Assembly (NCBI RefSeq): GCF_001598415.1
Contig: NZ_BCYX01000001.1
Span: forward strand, 124,001 to 188,000
Source: Sphingomonas mali NBRC 15500
Lineage (GTDB): Bacteria; Pseudomonadota; Alphaproteobacteria; Sphingomonadales; Sphingomonadaceae
Direction: 5' to 3'
DNA length: 64,000 nt
This document shows, piece after piece, positions 10,819-20,296 of this stretch. The position numbers were made by a program, and so were the translations under genes. Position 1 is the stretch's first letter. Each line of letters opens with the position of its first letter. The notes below the pieces were generated by a model. That model searched no databases. It had not been told where the DNA came from and was given only the letters and a program-made list of their open reading frames with translations.

Positions 10819-11271
10819 ATGACGAAGTGGACGCTGCCGATGGACGGGGGATGTCGCTGCGGCGAGGTCCGCTTCCGGATCAGTGCGCCGCCCATGTTCA
10901 CCGCGATCTGCCACTGCACCGGATGTCAGAAGATGACCGGCGGCGCCTATTCGACCAGCGTGGCAGTGCCACGCGGAGGCTTTGCGCTGACCAAAGGCGA
11001 GACGGTTATCGGCGGGCTGCATGGCGAGCGGCTGCACCATCAGCATTGCGACCGATGCAAGAGTTGGGTCTATACCGACTTCGAGCCCGACATGGGCTTC
11101 GTTAACGTCCGGGCGACGATGCTCGACGATCCGAGTTGGGTTACGCCATTCGTCCAGAGCTATACCAGCGAGGCTTTGCCTTGGGCGCTGGTCGCTGCGC
11201 AGCATTCGTACGAGCAATTCCCGTCGATGGAAGAATATCAGCCGTTGCTCGCCGAATTCGCAAAACTTTAG
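10819..11271 (+). CDS. GFA family (CENP-V/GFA domain) zinc protein
   Basis: Protein of 150 aa starting MTKWTLPMDGGCRCGEVRF with an upstream GGAGG. Zinc ligands typical of the GFA fold are visible: C-R-C, C-H-C-T-G-C (HCTGCQKMTGGAYS) and C-D-R-C (HCDRCKSWVY). Some members were proposed to speed glutathione-formaldehyde adduct formation, but most have no proven role. It is divergent from the MAPEG gene, itself a possible glutathione-linked protein. Confidence 0.88.
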   Translation: MTKWTLPMDGGCRCGEVRFRISAPPMFTAICHCTGCQKMTGGAYSTSVAVPRGGFALTKGETVIGGLHGERLHHQHCDRCKSWVYTDFEPDMGFVNVRATMLDDPSWVTPFVQSYTSEALPWALVAAQHSYEQFPSMEEYQPLLAEFAKL

Positions 11272-11388
11272 CCAGCGGCACGGTCGCGAACGCGCCCCTA
11301 CGGCGGAGTTCGAGCGCGACCGCGCCCCGGCTGGTCCGCGACCGCGAAGATTCGCCCGATGGCGAGTTCGTCCGCGGGGCGGGTCGCG

Positions 11389-12786
11389 TCAGATATGCAG
11401 CGCCCGACCATAGGCGCCGAGCACGCTCTCGTGCATCATCTCGCTCAAGGTCGGGTGCGGGAACACCGTTTCCATCAACTCGGCTTCGGTCAGTTCGCCG
11501 GTCTTGCCGATCGTGTAGCCCTGGATCAGCTCGGTCACTTCGGCACCGATCATGTGCGCGCCGAGCAACTCGCCGGTCTTGGCGTCGAACACGGTCTTCA
11601 CGAATCCTTCGGCTTCGCCCAGCGCGATCGCCTTGCCGTTGCCGATGAAAGGGAAGTTGCCGACCTTGACGTCGTAGCCGGCTTCCTTGGCCTTGGCTTC
11701 CGTCAACCCGACGCTGGCGATCTGCGGGTGGCAATAGGTGCAGCCGGGGATGTTCCTGGGGTCCATCGCATGCGGATGCTTGCCGGCGATCGCCTCGACC
11801 GCAATGACGCCTTCGTGGCTCGCCTTGTGCGCGAGCCAGGGCGGCTGCGTCACGTCACCGATCGCATAGAGGCCGTCGATATTGGTCTTGCACATGCCGT
11901 CGGTGACGATGTGGCCGCGGTCGGTCTTCACGCCGAGCTCTTCAAGGCCGATATTCTCGGTATTGGGAAGGATGCCGATCGCGACGATGACGTGGCTGAA
12001 CTCGGCCGTCGTGACCTTGCCGTCCTTGTCCTTGATCGAGGCCTTCACGCCATTGGCCGTCACGTCGAGCTTGTCGACGCCAGCCTTGGTCATGATGGTC
12101 ATGCCCTGCTTCTTGAGTGCCTTTTCGAGGAAAGCCGAGACGTCGGCATCCTCGACCGGGACAACGCGGTCGAGCATCTCGACCACGGTAACATCTGCGC
12201 CCATATCCTTGTAGAAGCTGGCGAACTCGATCCCGATCGCGCCCGAACCGATGACCAGCAGCTTGGTCGGCATCTCGCTCGGCGTCATGGCGTGGCGATA
12301 GGTCCAGATGCGCTTGCCGTCGGCCTTGGCGAATGGCAGGTCGCGGGCGCGGGCACCGGTCGCGACGATGATGTTCTTGGCCGTCAGGTCGGTCGTCTTG
12401 CCGTCCTCTGCGGTGACAGTGAGCTTCCCTTTTCCCGTCAGCTTGCCCGTGCCCATATGCACGGTGATCTTGTTCTTCTTCATCAGGTGCGTGACGCCCT
12501 GATTCAGCTGTTTGGCGACGCCGCGCGAACGCTTGACCACCGCGTCGAGGTCGGCGCTGATCTTGTCGGCGACCAGGCCATAATCCTTGGCGTGCTGCAT
12601 GTAATGATAGATCTCCGCCGAGCGCAGCAGCGCCTTGGTCGGAATGCAGCCCCAATTGAGGCAGATGCCGCCGAGCAATTCGCGCTCGACGATCGCTGTC
12701 TTGAGCCCGAGCTGTGCCGCACGGATCGCCGCGACATAGCCGCCGGGTCCGGAGCCAAGAACAATGAGGTCATAGGATTCAGACAC
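11389..12786 (-). CDS. lpdA: Dihydrolipoyl dehydrogenase (E3)
   Basis: Protein of 465 aa. The FAD site is VLGSGPGGYVAAIRAAQLG, the redox disulfide GGICLNWGCIPTKA, the NAD site VIGSGAIGIEFASF, and the C-terminal His-Glu pair sits in FPHPTLSEMMHESV. It reoxidises lipoamide of 2-oxoacid dehydrogenases and fits as the last gene of the pyruvate dehydrogenase E2 operon upstream. Other lpd copies may serve the 2-oxoglutarate complex. Confidence 0.95.
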   Translation of the reverse strand: MSESYDLIVLGSGPGGYVAAIRAAQLGLKTAIVERELLGGICLNWGCIPTKALLRSAEIYHYMQHAKDYGLVADKISADLDAVVKRSRGVAKQLNQGVTHLMKKNKITVHMGTGKLTGKGKLTVTAEDGKTTDLTAKNIIVATGARARDLPFAKADGKRIWTYRHAMTPSEMPTKLLVIGSGAIGIEFASFYKDMGADVTVVEMLDRVVPVEDADVSAFLEKALKKQGMTIMTKAGVDKLDVTANGVKASIKDKDGKVTTAEFSHVIVAIGILPNTENIGLEELGVKTDRGHIVTDGMCKTNIDGLYAIGDVTQPPWLAHKASHEGVIAVEAIAGKHPHAMDPRNIPGCTYCHPQIASVGLTEAKAKEAGYDVKVGNFPFIGNGKAIALGEAEGFVKTVFDAKTGELLGAHMIGAEVTELIQGYTIGKTGELTEAELMETVFPHPTLSEMMHESVLGAYGRALHI

Positions 12787-12836
12787 TGGGGAGGTCCTCG
12801 CTTAATATCGAAGAGAATATGGGAAGCTGGAAGGCA

Positions 12837-13217
12837 TCAGGCCATGGCCTGACGATTGTCGCCGAGCCCGACGAACACGAATCGACCCTCCGCGACCTTG
12901 GCCATCGCCTCGCCATGGCGGTCGCGTTTCCAGGCCTGGGTGGCGATGGTCAGCGACGTGCGCCCCTCACCCACCACTTCGGCCCACACCGACAATTCGT
13001 CGCCGATATCGGCGGGCGCCAGGAATTTGAAGCCATCCGCCGCCACAACGGGCGCGCGTTTGCCGGTTCGGCGCGACGCCAAGCTGCCGCCGGCGAGCGA
13101 CATCTGGCCGAACAACCAGCCGACGAAGGCGGTGCCATAGGGATTGGCGTCGGCGGCCATCACCGTCACGCGGATGTCGGGCATGCGGTCGGGCGGCGAG
13201 AGTGGTTCGTCGCTCAT
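12837..13217 (-). CDS. Hotdog-fold acyl-CoA thioesterase paralog, catalytic Asp missing
   Basis: Protein of 126 aa starting MSDEPLSPPDRMPDIRVTVM at 13217. Its ATG overlaps the stop of the preceding thioesterase by 4 nt (ATGA). The hotdog helix reads YGTAFVGWLFGQMSLAGGSLA. At the position where YciA-type enzymes carry Asp (MD in the neighbour) it has MS. The rest of the fold is conserved (FLAPADIGDELSVWAEVV). It may be inactive, or a structural partner of the upstream paralog. Confidence 0.85.
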   Translation of the reverse strand: MSDEPLSPPDRMPDIRVTVMAADANPYGTAFVGWLFGQMSLAGGSLASRRTGKRAPVVAADGFKFLAPADIGDELSVWAEVVGEGRTSLTIATQAWKRDRHGEAMAKVAEGRFVFVGLGDNRQAMA

Positions 13218-13609
13218 TCGACGATCACCGGCCGCGGTTTGCGGTCCTGATCGATGGCGACGAAGGTGAAGCGCGCCTCGGTTACCTTGCGATGATCGTC
13301 GCGGTGGCGATCGCGCGCCCAGCATTCGACATCGATCGTCATCGAGGTCCGCCCGACCTTGGCCAGTTGCGCATAGACCGACACTTCGTCGCCGATATGG
13401 ACAGGGGCGTGGAACTGCATGCCGTCCATCGCGATGGTGACCGCGCGGCCATGCGAGTGGCGCGCGGCAACCAGTCCGGCGGCCGAATCCATCAGGCTCA
13501 TCAGCCATCCGCCAAAAATGTCGCCATAGGCATTGGCGTCGGCGGGCATCGCCGTGACGCGGATCGCAGGGTCGCGCGCCGGCGGGTTGAAAGAGGCGGC
13601 GGCGCTCAC
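13214..13609 (-). CDS. YciA-type acyl-CoA thioesterase
   Basis: Hotdog-fold thioesterase of 131 aa. The motif YGDIFGGWLMSLMDSAAGLVA keeps the Asp expected to activate water. It is followed by FHAPVHIGDEVSVYAQL and a basic C-terminal region with CWARDRHRDDHRKVTEA. Such enzymes hydrolyse acyl-CoA. It is translationally coupled both to the small membrane gene upstream and to the paralog downstream, inside the pyruvate dehydrogenase operon, which suggests a role in acetyl- or acyl-CoA balance (inference). Confidence 0.9.
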   Translation of the reverse strand: MSAAASFNPPARDPAIRVTAMPADANAYGDIFGGWLMSLMDSAAGLVAARHSHGRAVTIAMDGMQFHAPVHIGDEVSVYAQLAKVGRTSMTIDVECWARDRHRDDHRKVTEARFTFVAIDQDRKPRPVIVE

Positions 13610-13818
13610 GCGTCGCGCCGCCCGCTGCGGTCAGCTCGCCACGACATCAGGAACGGCTTGAACCCGAAGCCGATCACGAACGCCATCGCGATCAGGCCGA
13701 TCGGCCAGATCGTCGCCGCGCCCTGCGGATAACCCCACGCCGCCGTCGCGGTAATGAGGTAGGTCACGATCGCGCTGGCGACCATGTAACACGCCTCGGC
13801 AAGAGTCCGCGCGGACAT
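13606..13818 (-). CDS. Small two-segment membrane protein
   Basis: Protein of 70 aa with two hydrophobic segments (about residues 9-28 and 36-56) and a basic end (MSWRADRSGRRDA). The stop overlaps the next start by 4 nt (ATGA), and it lies 10 nt after the E2 gene, so it is part of the operon. No family is recognised and no function can be given. Confidence 0.75.
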   Translation of the reverse strand: MSARTLAEACYMVASAIVTYLITATAAWGYPQGAATIWPIGLIAMAFVIGFGFKPFLMSWRADRSGRRDA

Positions 13819-13828
13819 CGCCCGTCCC

Positions 13829-15118
13829 TCAGGCGAGCATGCCGAGCGGTGCTTCGATCAGCGCCTTGAACGCCTGCATCAGCTCGGCACCATCGGCGCC
13901 GTCGATCGCGCGATGATCGAAGCTGCCGGTCGCCGACATCACGGTGGCGACGCCGAGCGCATCGTCGATCACGTATGGACGCTTCTCGCCAGCGCCGATC
14001 GCCATGATCATGCCCTGAGGCGGATTGATCACCGCTTCGAACTGCTTGATCCCGAACATGCCCATGTTCGAGATCGAGGCGGTGCCGCCCTGATATTCCT
14101 CGGGCTTGAGCTTGTTGTAGCGCGCCCTGGTGGCGAGATCTTTCATTTCGGTCGAGATCGCTGCGACGCCCTTCGTATCGGCGTGCGTGATGATCGGTGT
14201 GATCAGGCCCGATGGGGTCGAGACCGCGACCGAGATGTCCGCCCGCTGGAAGCTGATCAGCTGGTCCGGCGTGAACATCACGTTGCACTTGGGCACCTGG
14301 ATCAGCGACGCGGCGAGCGCCTTGATCAGCAGATCGTTGACCGAGAGCTTCACGCCGCGCGGCTCGAGGCTCTTGTTGAGATCGGCACGCAGCTTGAGCA
14401 GTGCGTCGAGACGGATGTCGACCGTCAAATAGATGTGCGGGACCTGCTGTTTCGATTCGGTCAGGCGGCGCGCGATCGTCTTGCGCACATTCGACAGCTT
14501 GGTCGCCTCATGCGGGATATCGGGGATCGCGGCGGGCTTGGCCGGTGCCGGCGCAGCCGCTGCCTCGGCCGGCGCGGCGGCGGTGGCTGCCGGCGCGGTG
14601 CCAGGCTTGGCGCCCTCGACATCGGCGCGAACGATGCGGCCGTTGGGACCCGAGCCAGTGACCGACGCGATGTCGACGCCCTTTTCGGCAGCGACGCGGC
14701 GGGCAAGCGGGCTCGCCTTGACGCGGTCGCCCGAGGTTGCGGGCGCGGATGCTGGAACCGGCGTCGCGGCAGGAGCTGCGGGCGCGGGCGACGGAGCAGG
14801 AGCAGCGTCAGCCTTCGGGGCTTCCGCTTTCGGCGCATCGGCCTTGGGCGCAGCCTTGGCGGCGGAGGCATCTTCACCCTCGACCGCGAGAATCGCGATG
14901 ACCTGGCCGACTTTCACATTGTCGGTGCCTTCGGGAACGACGATCTCGGCGATGACGCCTTCGTCGACCGCTTCGAACTCCATCGTCGCCTTGTCGGTTT
15001 CGATCTCGGCCATCAGGTCGCCCGACTTGACGGTATCGCCGGCCTTGATCAGCCATTTCGCCAGCGTGCCCTCCTCCATGGTCGGTGAAAGCGCGGGCAT
15101 CTTGATCTCGATGGGCAT
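13829..15118 (-). CDS. pdhC: Pyruvate dehydrogenase complex E2, dihydrolipoamide acetyltransferase
   Basis: Protein of 429 aa. An N-terminal lipoyl domain (lipoyl-Lys in [11 protein letters not shown], about residue 43) is followed by an Ala/Pro linker, a peripheral subunit-binding domain ([27 protein letters not shown]), a second linker and the catalytic domain ending in the active-site [11 protein letters not shown]. The opening [20 protein letters not shown] is typical of alphaproteobacterial pyruvate E2 and not of 2-oxoglutarate E2. It heads an operon with thioesterases and lpdA; E1 genes lie elsewhere. Confidence 0.93.
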   Translation of the reverse strand: MPIEIKMPALSPTMEEGTLAKWLIKAGDTVKSGDLMAEIETDKATMEFEAVDEGVIAEIVVPEGTDNVKVGQVIAILAVEGEDASAAKAAPKADAPKAEAPKADAAPAPSPAPAAPAATPVPASAPATSGDRVKASPLARRVAAEKGVDIASVTGSGPNGRIVRADVEGAKPGTAPAATAAAPAEAAAAPAPAKPAAIPDIPHEATKLSNVRKTIARRLTESKQQVPHIYLTVDIRLDALLKLRADLNKSLEPRGVKLSVNDLLIKALAASLIQVPKCNVMFTPDQLISFQRADISVAVSTPSGLITPIITHADTKGVAAISTEMKDLATRARYNKLKPEEYQGGTASISNMGMFGIKQFEAVINPPQGMIMAIGAGEKRPYVIDDALGVATVMSATGSFDHRAIDGADGAELMQAFKALIEAPLGMLA

Positions 15119-15260
15119 TCTGCGTCCTCTCGGGCGTCCTGGGGAGGCGGACTAGGAAGCGGCTCCTTCGCGCCCGGCACGCTCCGGGTCAAGACCGTGG
15201 TGCTTGCGCGGACGCGCGTTCCGCGTCACCTATCGCGCGAACGAGGGGAGCCCGGCCGAC

Positions 15261-15716
15261 ATGCGCATCTATCTGGTGGTGGTCGACGACAGTCCCGAAG
15301 CCGAGGTCGCGTTGCGCTTTGCCGCCCGGCGCGCGGTCAAGACCGGCGGCGGCGTCGAAATCCTGTCGATCATGGCGCCGCAGGAATTCATTGCCTTTGG
15401 CGGCGTCCAGGCAACGATCGAGGCCGAGGCTCGCCAGCACGCCGAAGCGATCATTGCCGGCGCGGCGGGTACGTTGTTCGAGGAATCGGGGCTGAAGCCC
15501 GCGATCACGCTGAAACAAGGCGATGCACCCAAGGTCATCCGCGAGACGATCGAAGGCAATCCGGAAATCGCGGCACTGGTACTCGGCGCGGCGCCGAGCG
15601 GATCGCCAGGACCGTTGGTCAGCCACTTCGCGGGAAGCGAGGCAGGTACGCTGCCGGTCCCGATCATGGTCATCCCCGGAAGCCTGGATCGCGAGGCGAT
15701 CGATCGTCTGAGCTGA
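15261..15716 (+). CDS. Universal stress protein (UspA family)
   Basis: Single-domain Usp protein of 151 aa starting MRIYLVVVDDSPEAEVAL, with GGGGAG upstream. The reading frame is open for 19 further codons upstream without family character. The end carries the ATP-binding-type signature in degenerate form (LVLGAAPSGSPGPLVSHFAG, then VPIMVIPG). It is divergent from pdhC. Role in stress tolerance is by family only. Confidence 0.88.
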   Translation: MRIYLVVVDDSPEAEVALRFAARRAVKTGGGVEILSIMAPQEFIAFGGVQATIEAEARQHAEAIIAGAAGTLFEESGLKPAITLKQGDAPKVIRETIEGNPEIAALVLGAAPSGSPGPLVSHFAGSEAGTLPVPIMVIPGSLDREAIDRLS

Positions 15717-15725
15717 ACGAGACGA

Positions 15726-15914
15726 TCACCTAACCCGCGTCCGCAAAATAATACCGCGATCCGCTGGCTCGATTTCGATCCGGTCGAGCTGGTCAATCAA
15801 TTCGGCGAACAAGTCGTCGTTCGTAACCGGAAAATGGCGATTGAAGCCACTGCCCAACAATTCCAGGTCTCTGCTCGTCAGAAACCCGAACGCGACTACG
15901 CGTTCCGTGGCCAT
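15726..15914 (-). CDS. Small conserved-looking protein, function unknown
   Basis: Protein of 62 aa starting MATERVVAFGFLTSRDLELL. A near-perfect AGGAGGT Shine-Dalgarno lies 7 nt before the ATG, and a GTG one codon earlier is less well placed. Sequence pattern (G-F-L-T-x-R-D-L-x-L-L-G-x-G-F) recalls small sphingomonad proteins I have seen without function; this memory is weak. It converges with the usp gene, 9 nt apart. Confidence 0.7.
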   Translation of the reverse strand: MATERVVAFGFLTSRDLELLGSGFNRHFPVTNDDLFAELIDQLDRIEIEPADRGIILRTRVR

Positions 15915-16119
15915 CACGCGTACCTCCTGTTACTGAAACGAACGTATCTTAACTATGTAAGTGCCAACCGTTTCGCAGGCGTTGCGTAATATTATTCATG
16001 TTGCCCCTAAATTTGTGCACCGACTCGATGATCGTCTTCCTCGGCATGACGCCTGCGCAGGCACGTTGTTCAGCGTCCAATTTCATTGCGCGGACCGTGA
16101 TATCGGGTCACGCTGTCGT

Positions 16120-17436
16120 ATGCGCAAAGTCCTGATGCTCGCCCCGCTCGCGCTCGTTTCCGCAGGTCCCGCGGTCGAGCAGCCCTCGCCACTGAGGATG
16201 AAAGCCACAGTCAGTACGCTAGTCGGGTTCGGCACACGACACTCGCTGTCCGATCCCAATGATCCGAAGCGTGGTATCGGCGCGGCGCGTGCCTGGGCGA
16301 AAGCGCAGTTCAACGCGATCGGCGCGGCCTGCGGCGGGTGCCTGACCAGCGAGACGATCGCGCGCGACTTCACCGGCCCGCGTGCGCCCAACGGTGTGAA
16401 CATCGTCGATGTACTCGGGGTGCAAAAGGGCACCGACCCCGATCGCGTGGTCATCATTGGCGGACATATCGATTCGATCGTCGGCGACGTCATGGATGCC
16501 AAGGCGGACGCGCCAGGGGCCAATGACGACGCATCGGGTGTCGCCGTCGTTCTGGAGGCGGCGCGTATCCTGTCGAAGCGCAAGTTCCGCGCGACGATCG
16601 TCTATGCGGTGTTCTCCGGCGAGGAACAGGGATTGTGGGGCGGCAAGCTCCTTGCCGATACCGCGAAAGAGCGTGGCTGGAAGGTCACCGCGATGCTCAA
16701 CAACGACATCGTCGGCAATTCGGTCGGCCAGGGCGGCGTGGTCGCGAACAAGAGCGTGCGGGTATTTTCCGAAGGCATTCGCGAGAGCGAGGATTTGAAG
16801 GGAGGTCTCGCGCGCCGGATGAACGGCGGCGAGGATGATGGCCCCAGCCGCGCGCTGGCCAAGACGGTCGACCAGGTCGCGGCAGGCATTCCCGGCGGGC
16901 TCGACGCGTTCATCGTGCGGCGCCCGGACCGGTTCGGGCGCGGCGGCGATCACCTGCCCTTTCTCGAACTCGGTTACCCAGCGGTTCGCTTCACCGTCGC
17001 CGCCGAGCGCTGGGACGGGCAGCACCAATATGTCCGAACCGAGAATGGCGTCGCTTATGGCGACACGATCGACAAGATGGACTTCGCCTATCTGGCCAAG
17101 GTGGCGGCGATCAACATCGCGACGATCCGCCGGCTTGCCGCCGCGCCTGCCGCGCCGGAGGGCGTGACGGTCCAGGGTGCATTGTCGCGCGACACCACGG
17201 TGCGCTGGCAGGCGGTTCCGGGCGCGGTCAAATACCGCGTGCATTGGCGCCGTGCCGACACGCAGAATTGGACAGTGGTCCGCGATGTCGCCGGCGCCAC
17301 CGAGTTGGTGCTGAAAAATGTGCCAATCGACGACAATTTCGTCGGCGTCTCCGCCGTCGCGGCGGACGGATCGGAAAGCCTGGTGACCTTTGCGGGGCCG
17401 GCACCGCGGCCGAGCGAACTCAAGACTGGCCGATAG
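16120..17436 (+). CDS. Secreted M28 family zinc aminopeptidase
   Basis: Protein of 438 aa with a signal peptide (MRKVLMLAPLALVSAGPAVE). Metal ligands of M28 are visible in order: His and Asp in GGHIDSI and GANDDASGVA, the Glu pair in FSGEEQGLW, Asp in MLNNDIVGN and the last His in GGDHLPFLE. A C-terminal fibronectin-III-like region (about residues 345-435) follows the catalytic domain. It likely releases N-terminal residues from peptides in the periplasm or outside. Confidence 0.92.
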   Translation: MRKVLMLAPLALVSAGPAVEQPSPLRMKATVSTLVGFGTRHSLSDPNDPKRGIGAARAWAKAQFNAIGAACGGCLTSETIARDFTGPRAPNGVNIVDVLGVQKGTDPDRVVIIGGHIDSIVGDVMDAKADAPGANDDASGVAVVLEAARILSKRKFRATIVYAVFSGEEQGLWGGKLLADTAKERGWKVTAMLNNDIVGNSVGQGGVVANKSVRVFSEGIRESEDLKGGLARRMNGGEDDGPSRALAKTVDQVAAGIPGGLDAFIVRRPDRFGRGGDHLPFLELGYPAVRFTVAAERWDGQHQYVRTENGVAYGDTIDKMDFAYLAKVAAINIATIRRLAAAPAAPEGVTVQGALSRDTTVRWQAVPGAVKYRVHWRRADTQNWTVVRDVAGATELVLKNVPIDDNFVGVSAVAADGSESLVTFAGPAPRPSELKTGR

Positions 17437-17451
17437 CCGCGCGCTCCGATT

Positions 17452-17778
17452 CTAATTCCAATGGTCGAACGCGTGTCTCAAGCCATCGCGATATTCCTGC
17501 AGCGCCTTCTGGAACGCCAGCTTTTTGCGCGCGAGGATTCGCTGACGAGCAATCGCGATGCCGGCGAATAGAATCGCGCTCAAGCCGATCGTCGCGATGG
17601 ATTTACCGTCCATGCGCCAGATGAAGCTAAAGATGAAGCCAACCGCCAGGAGCGCCGCAAAACAACCGTAGACGCAAGTCTGGAACACTTCGAGCCGCCA
17701 GCTATCGGGCGCTTCCGGCTCCCCGCCTCGCGCCGGATTAGTCCGGAAATCATCGATGCCCAGCGGTGTCAGCCCCAT
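17452..17778 (-). CDS. Membrane protein with two TM segments, unknown
   Basis: Protein of 108 aa. A soluble N-terminal part of about 30 aa is followed by two hydrophobic segments (about 33-52 and 60-77) and a basic amphipathic tail (ARQRILARKKLAFQKALQEYRD). No family recognised. It is convergent with the M28 gene and 62 nt downstream of the D-threonine-aldolase-like gene; it may not belong to that operon. Confidence 0.65.
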   Translation of the reverse strand: MGLTPLGIDDFRTNPARGGEPEAPDSWRLEVFQTCVYGCFAALLAVGFIFSFIWRMDGKSIATIGLSAILFAGIAIARQRILARKKLAFQKALQEYRDGLRHAFDHWN

Positions 17779-17840
17779 CGCTGTCGATCCTCACAACGCA
17801 CCTTGTGTAACCGAAGCCTATATAGGCCAGTGGCGACAGT

Positions 17841-18986
17841 CTACCGCGACCGCCCTCGCCCCGACACTGGCCAGATCGCATCGAGCGTCTGGCCGCGGAC
17901 GACATGGTAGTTGTCGTAGAGGTTGACCGTCGGGTCGCAATGCGGCGTGCGGAGCGAGACGCGATCGCCAAGCGCGAGCGTGTCCGGCAGAGTCAGCAGG
18001 GCGCCATGTTCGTCGCCCATCAGGAAGAAGCGCGCACCTTCGGCAGCCCCGGTCTCTACCGACGGCAGCGGCGCATCGGTCGCCATCGACTTGATTCCGG
18101 CGTCGAGCGTGAACAGGCCCGGCGTATTCGCGCTGATCACGCTGGTGTCGATCATCAGCGAGGTCTCGAACGGGATCGGCGCGCCCTCTTCGCCGGTCAG
18201 GTCGCAGGCGCGATATTCGTCGTCCATGAACACGTAGGACCCGACCTGAAGTTCAGTGAAGAGGTCAAGTTCCGCGTCGATACGATGCGTGCCGGTGCCG
18301 CCACCCGTGACGATCTCCGGCGCACCGCCTACCTCCGCCAACGCGGCAATGACGGTGCGGAGATAATCGGCGCGCTCGCGCATCGCCGTTTCGCGCTCGA
18401 CGAAAGCGTGGATGTGCTGGTGCGAGCCGCAATAGAATTGCACGCCGCGATAGACGAGTGCGGGCAGCGAGCGGATCGTTTCGAACAATTCGACGGCGGC
18501 TTCGGGTGATGCCACGCCGGTGCGGTGGATGCCCGGGTCGACGTCGATGATCACCGAGAGCGGCGCATCGCCCGCTTGTTCGACTGCGCGCGCGATAGCG
18601 CAGGCGTTGTCGGGATTGTCGACCACGGTCATCAGCCCAGCGGAACGCAAGTTGAGCTGAGCGAGCCGTTCGACGGCAGCAGCGGGTACGACCGGCGAGG
18701 TGATGTGGAGACCGGTGATGCCGCCATCGGCCAGCGCTTCGGCCTCACCGATCTTGGCGCAGCACAGCCCGATCGCGCCCGCCGCTATCTGGCGCTTGGC
18801 GATATCGACGCTCTTGTGTGTCTTGGCGTGCGGACGAAGCTTGAGCCCATGCGCCGCGGCGAACGCGGCCATCCGGGCGATATTACTGTCCAGCCGGTCA
18901 AGATCGAGCACCAGCACAGGCGTGTTAAGGTCGCGGCGCGACCCCTGGCGACCGATCAGATGGGCGTGGAGTTCCAAATCGTTCAC
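17841..18986 (-). CDS. D-threonine aldolase / DSD1-like PLP enzyme
   Basis: Protein of 381 aa with a GTG start (VNDLELHAHLIG). An alanine-racemase-type PLP barrel carries the Schiff-base Lys in KLRPHAKTHKS. A C-terminal DSD1 domain has the metal-binding HCDP (His and the Asp two residues on, as in D-threonine aldolases). Members cleave or dehydrate 3-hydroxy-D-amino acids. It lies 5 nt after the flavin oxidase gene and is last in the TonB-MFS-TetR-oxidase operon. Which 3-hydroxy amino acid it uses is not visible. Confidence 0.88.
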   Translation of the reverse strand: MNDLELHAHLIGRQGSRRDLNTPVLVLDLDRLDSNIARMAAFAAAHGLKLRPHAKTHKSVDIAKRQIAAGAIGLCCAKIGEAEALADGGITGLHITSPVVPAAAVERLAQLNLRSAGLMTVVDNPDNACAIARAVEQAGDAPLSVIIDVDPGIHRTGVASPEAAVELFETIRSLPALVYRGVQFYCGSHQHIHAFVERETAMRERADYLRTVIAALAEVGGAPEIVTGGGTGTHRIDAELDLFTELQVGSYVFMDDEYRACDLTGEEGAPIPFETSLMIDTSVISANTPGLFTLDAGIKSMATDAPLPSVETGAAEGARFFLMGDEHGALLTLPDTLALGDRVSLRTPHCDPTVNLYDNYHVVRGQTLDAIWPVSGRGRSR

Positions 18987-18991
18987 GTGAG

Positions 18992-20272
18992 TCAGCTCCG
19001 GGCAGGAGGGGTCAGGCCGAACAGGCGAGCAAGGTCGTCGTTGACGAACTTCTGGCCTGGGTCGACGGTCTCGCGGACGCGCAGGAAGTCGCCGGTGCGC
19101 GGATAGAGGCGCGCGACGTCGTCGGCAGTCATGGTGTGACGCTTGGCCCAATGCGGGCGACCACCCGAGCTGCGCAGCACCGCCTCCATTTCGGTGAACA
19201 GGTCGCGCCACGGCATCTTCGCATATTGGTGGAACGAGATGGAGGCGGCCGGGCCGGCGTGAAACGGGCTCATCCAGATATCGTCGCCCGCGGTCAGGCG
19301 AAATTCGAACGGAAAGGCGACAGGCAGCTTGCGGCGGCGGATATAGGCGATCGCCTCCAAGAGGGTCGGTAGCCCGGCGGCGCGCGGCACTTCATATTCC
19401 ATTTCCTCGAACCGGATCGTGCGGTCGGACGGAAAGACGCGCCAGGCGGGCCCGACACGCTGGGTCGGCTTCGCGCTCATCTTCATCATGAAACGCTGCA
19501 GCGTTGGGATCAGCTTGGGCACGCGACGCCCGATTTCGCAAATATTGCGGAAGATCGATTCGTCGATGTCGGTGGTGTGCTTGAGATCGCCGCTGCCCTC
19601 CACGGGGTGGAGCGTCTTGAAGATCACGTAATCGGCATACGGGAAGACGAAGAACTCGAAATGGCGGGTGGCGGCGCCGAGTTCCTCCCAGCGCTCGGCC
19701 ATTTCGGCGAGCGGGCGGCGCTCGATCCGCTCCTCGAGATAATAAGCCGGCAAAACGTTGATGCGGATCCGCGTGGCGACGCCGAACAAGCCAAGCGACA
19801 GCCGCTGCGCCTGATAGAGATCGGGATTCTTGTCGGGGCCGCATTCGACCAGGCTGCCGTCCGCAAGCATCAGTTCGAACCCGCAGGCCTGGGTCGACAG
19901 GCTGCCTAGCTCGGCGCCGGTGCCGTGAGTGCCAGTGGCAGTGGCGCCGGCCAGGGATTGCGGGTTGATGTCGCCCTGATTGATCAGCGACAGCCCTTCG
20001 GCCCACAAGGCCTCGGTCAGCCGGTCTAGCCCCCAGCCGGCAGGCACCCAGGCAGTGCGGCGATCGGGCGCGATGTCGATGCCGCCTTCGTAATCGCCCA
20101 TGCTGAGCAGGGTGCCGGACGTTTCGCACAGCGGCATGAAGGAATGGCCGGCACCAGTGACGCGCACCTTGTCGGCGGCCTGGATCAGACCCGCCAGTTC
20201 GGTGCGGCTCTTGGGACGTTCGATATGCTGCGGACGAGCGGCGACGCTGCCCGACCAATTGTGCCAATCCAT
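18992..20272 (-). CDS. Aldonolactone-oxidase-type FAD-linked oxidoreductase
   Basis: Protein of 426 aa. It has an N-terminal PCMH/FAD_binding_4 domain with VTGAGHSFMPL, where the His may carry covalent FAD as in lactone and alditol oxidases. The C-terminal D-arabinono-lactone-oxidase (ALO) domain ends HWAKRHTMTADDVARLYPR. The second ATG at 20272 is chosen because GGAGAG lies 7 nt upstream; an ATG five codons earlier is possible. Substrate is probably a sugar lactone or polyol. It is fourth in the operon. Confidence 0.88.
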   Translation of the reverse strand: MDWHNWSGSVAARPQHIERPKSRTELAGLIQAADKVRVTGAGHSFMPLCETSGTLLSMGDYEGGIDIAPDRRTAWVPAGWGLDRLTEALWAEGLSLINQGDINPQSLAGATATGTHGTGAELGSLSTQACGFELMLADGSLVECGPDKNPDLYQAQRLSLGLFGVATRIRINVLPAYYLEERIERRPLAEMAERWEELGAATRHFEFFVFPYADYVIFKTLHPVEGSGDLKHTTDIDESIFRNICEIGRRVPKLIPTLQRFMMKMSAKPTQRVGPAWRVFPSDRTIRFEEMEYEVPRAAGLPTLLEAIAYIRRRKLPVAFPFEFRLTAGDDIWMSPFHAGPAASISFHQYAKMPWRDLFTEMEAVLRSSGGRPHWAKRHTMTADDVARLYPRTGDFLRVRETVDPGQKFVNDDLARLFGLTPPARS

Positions 20273-20296
20273 GCCTGCTCTCTCCATGGGCAGCGG

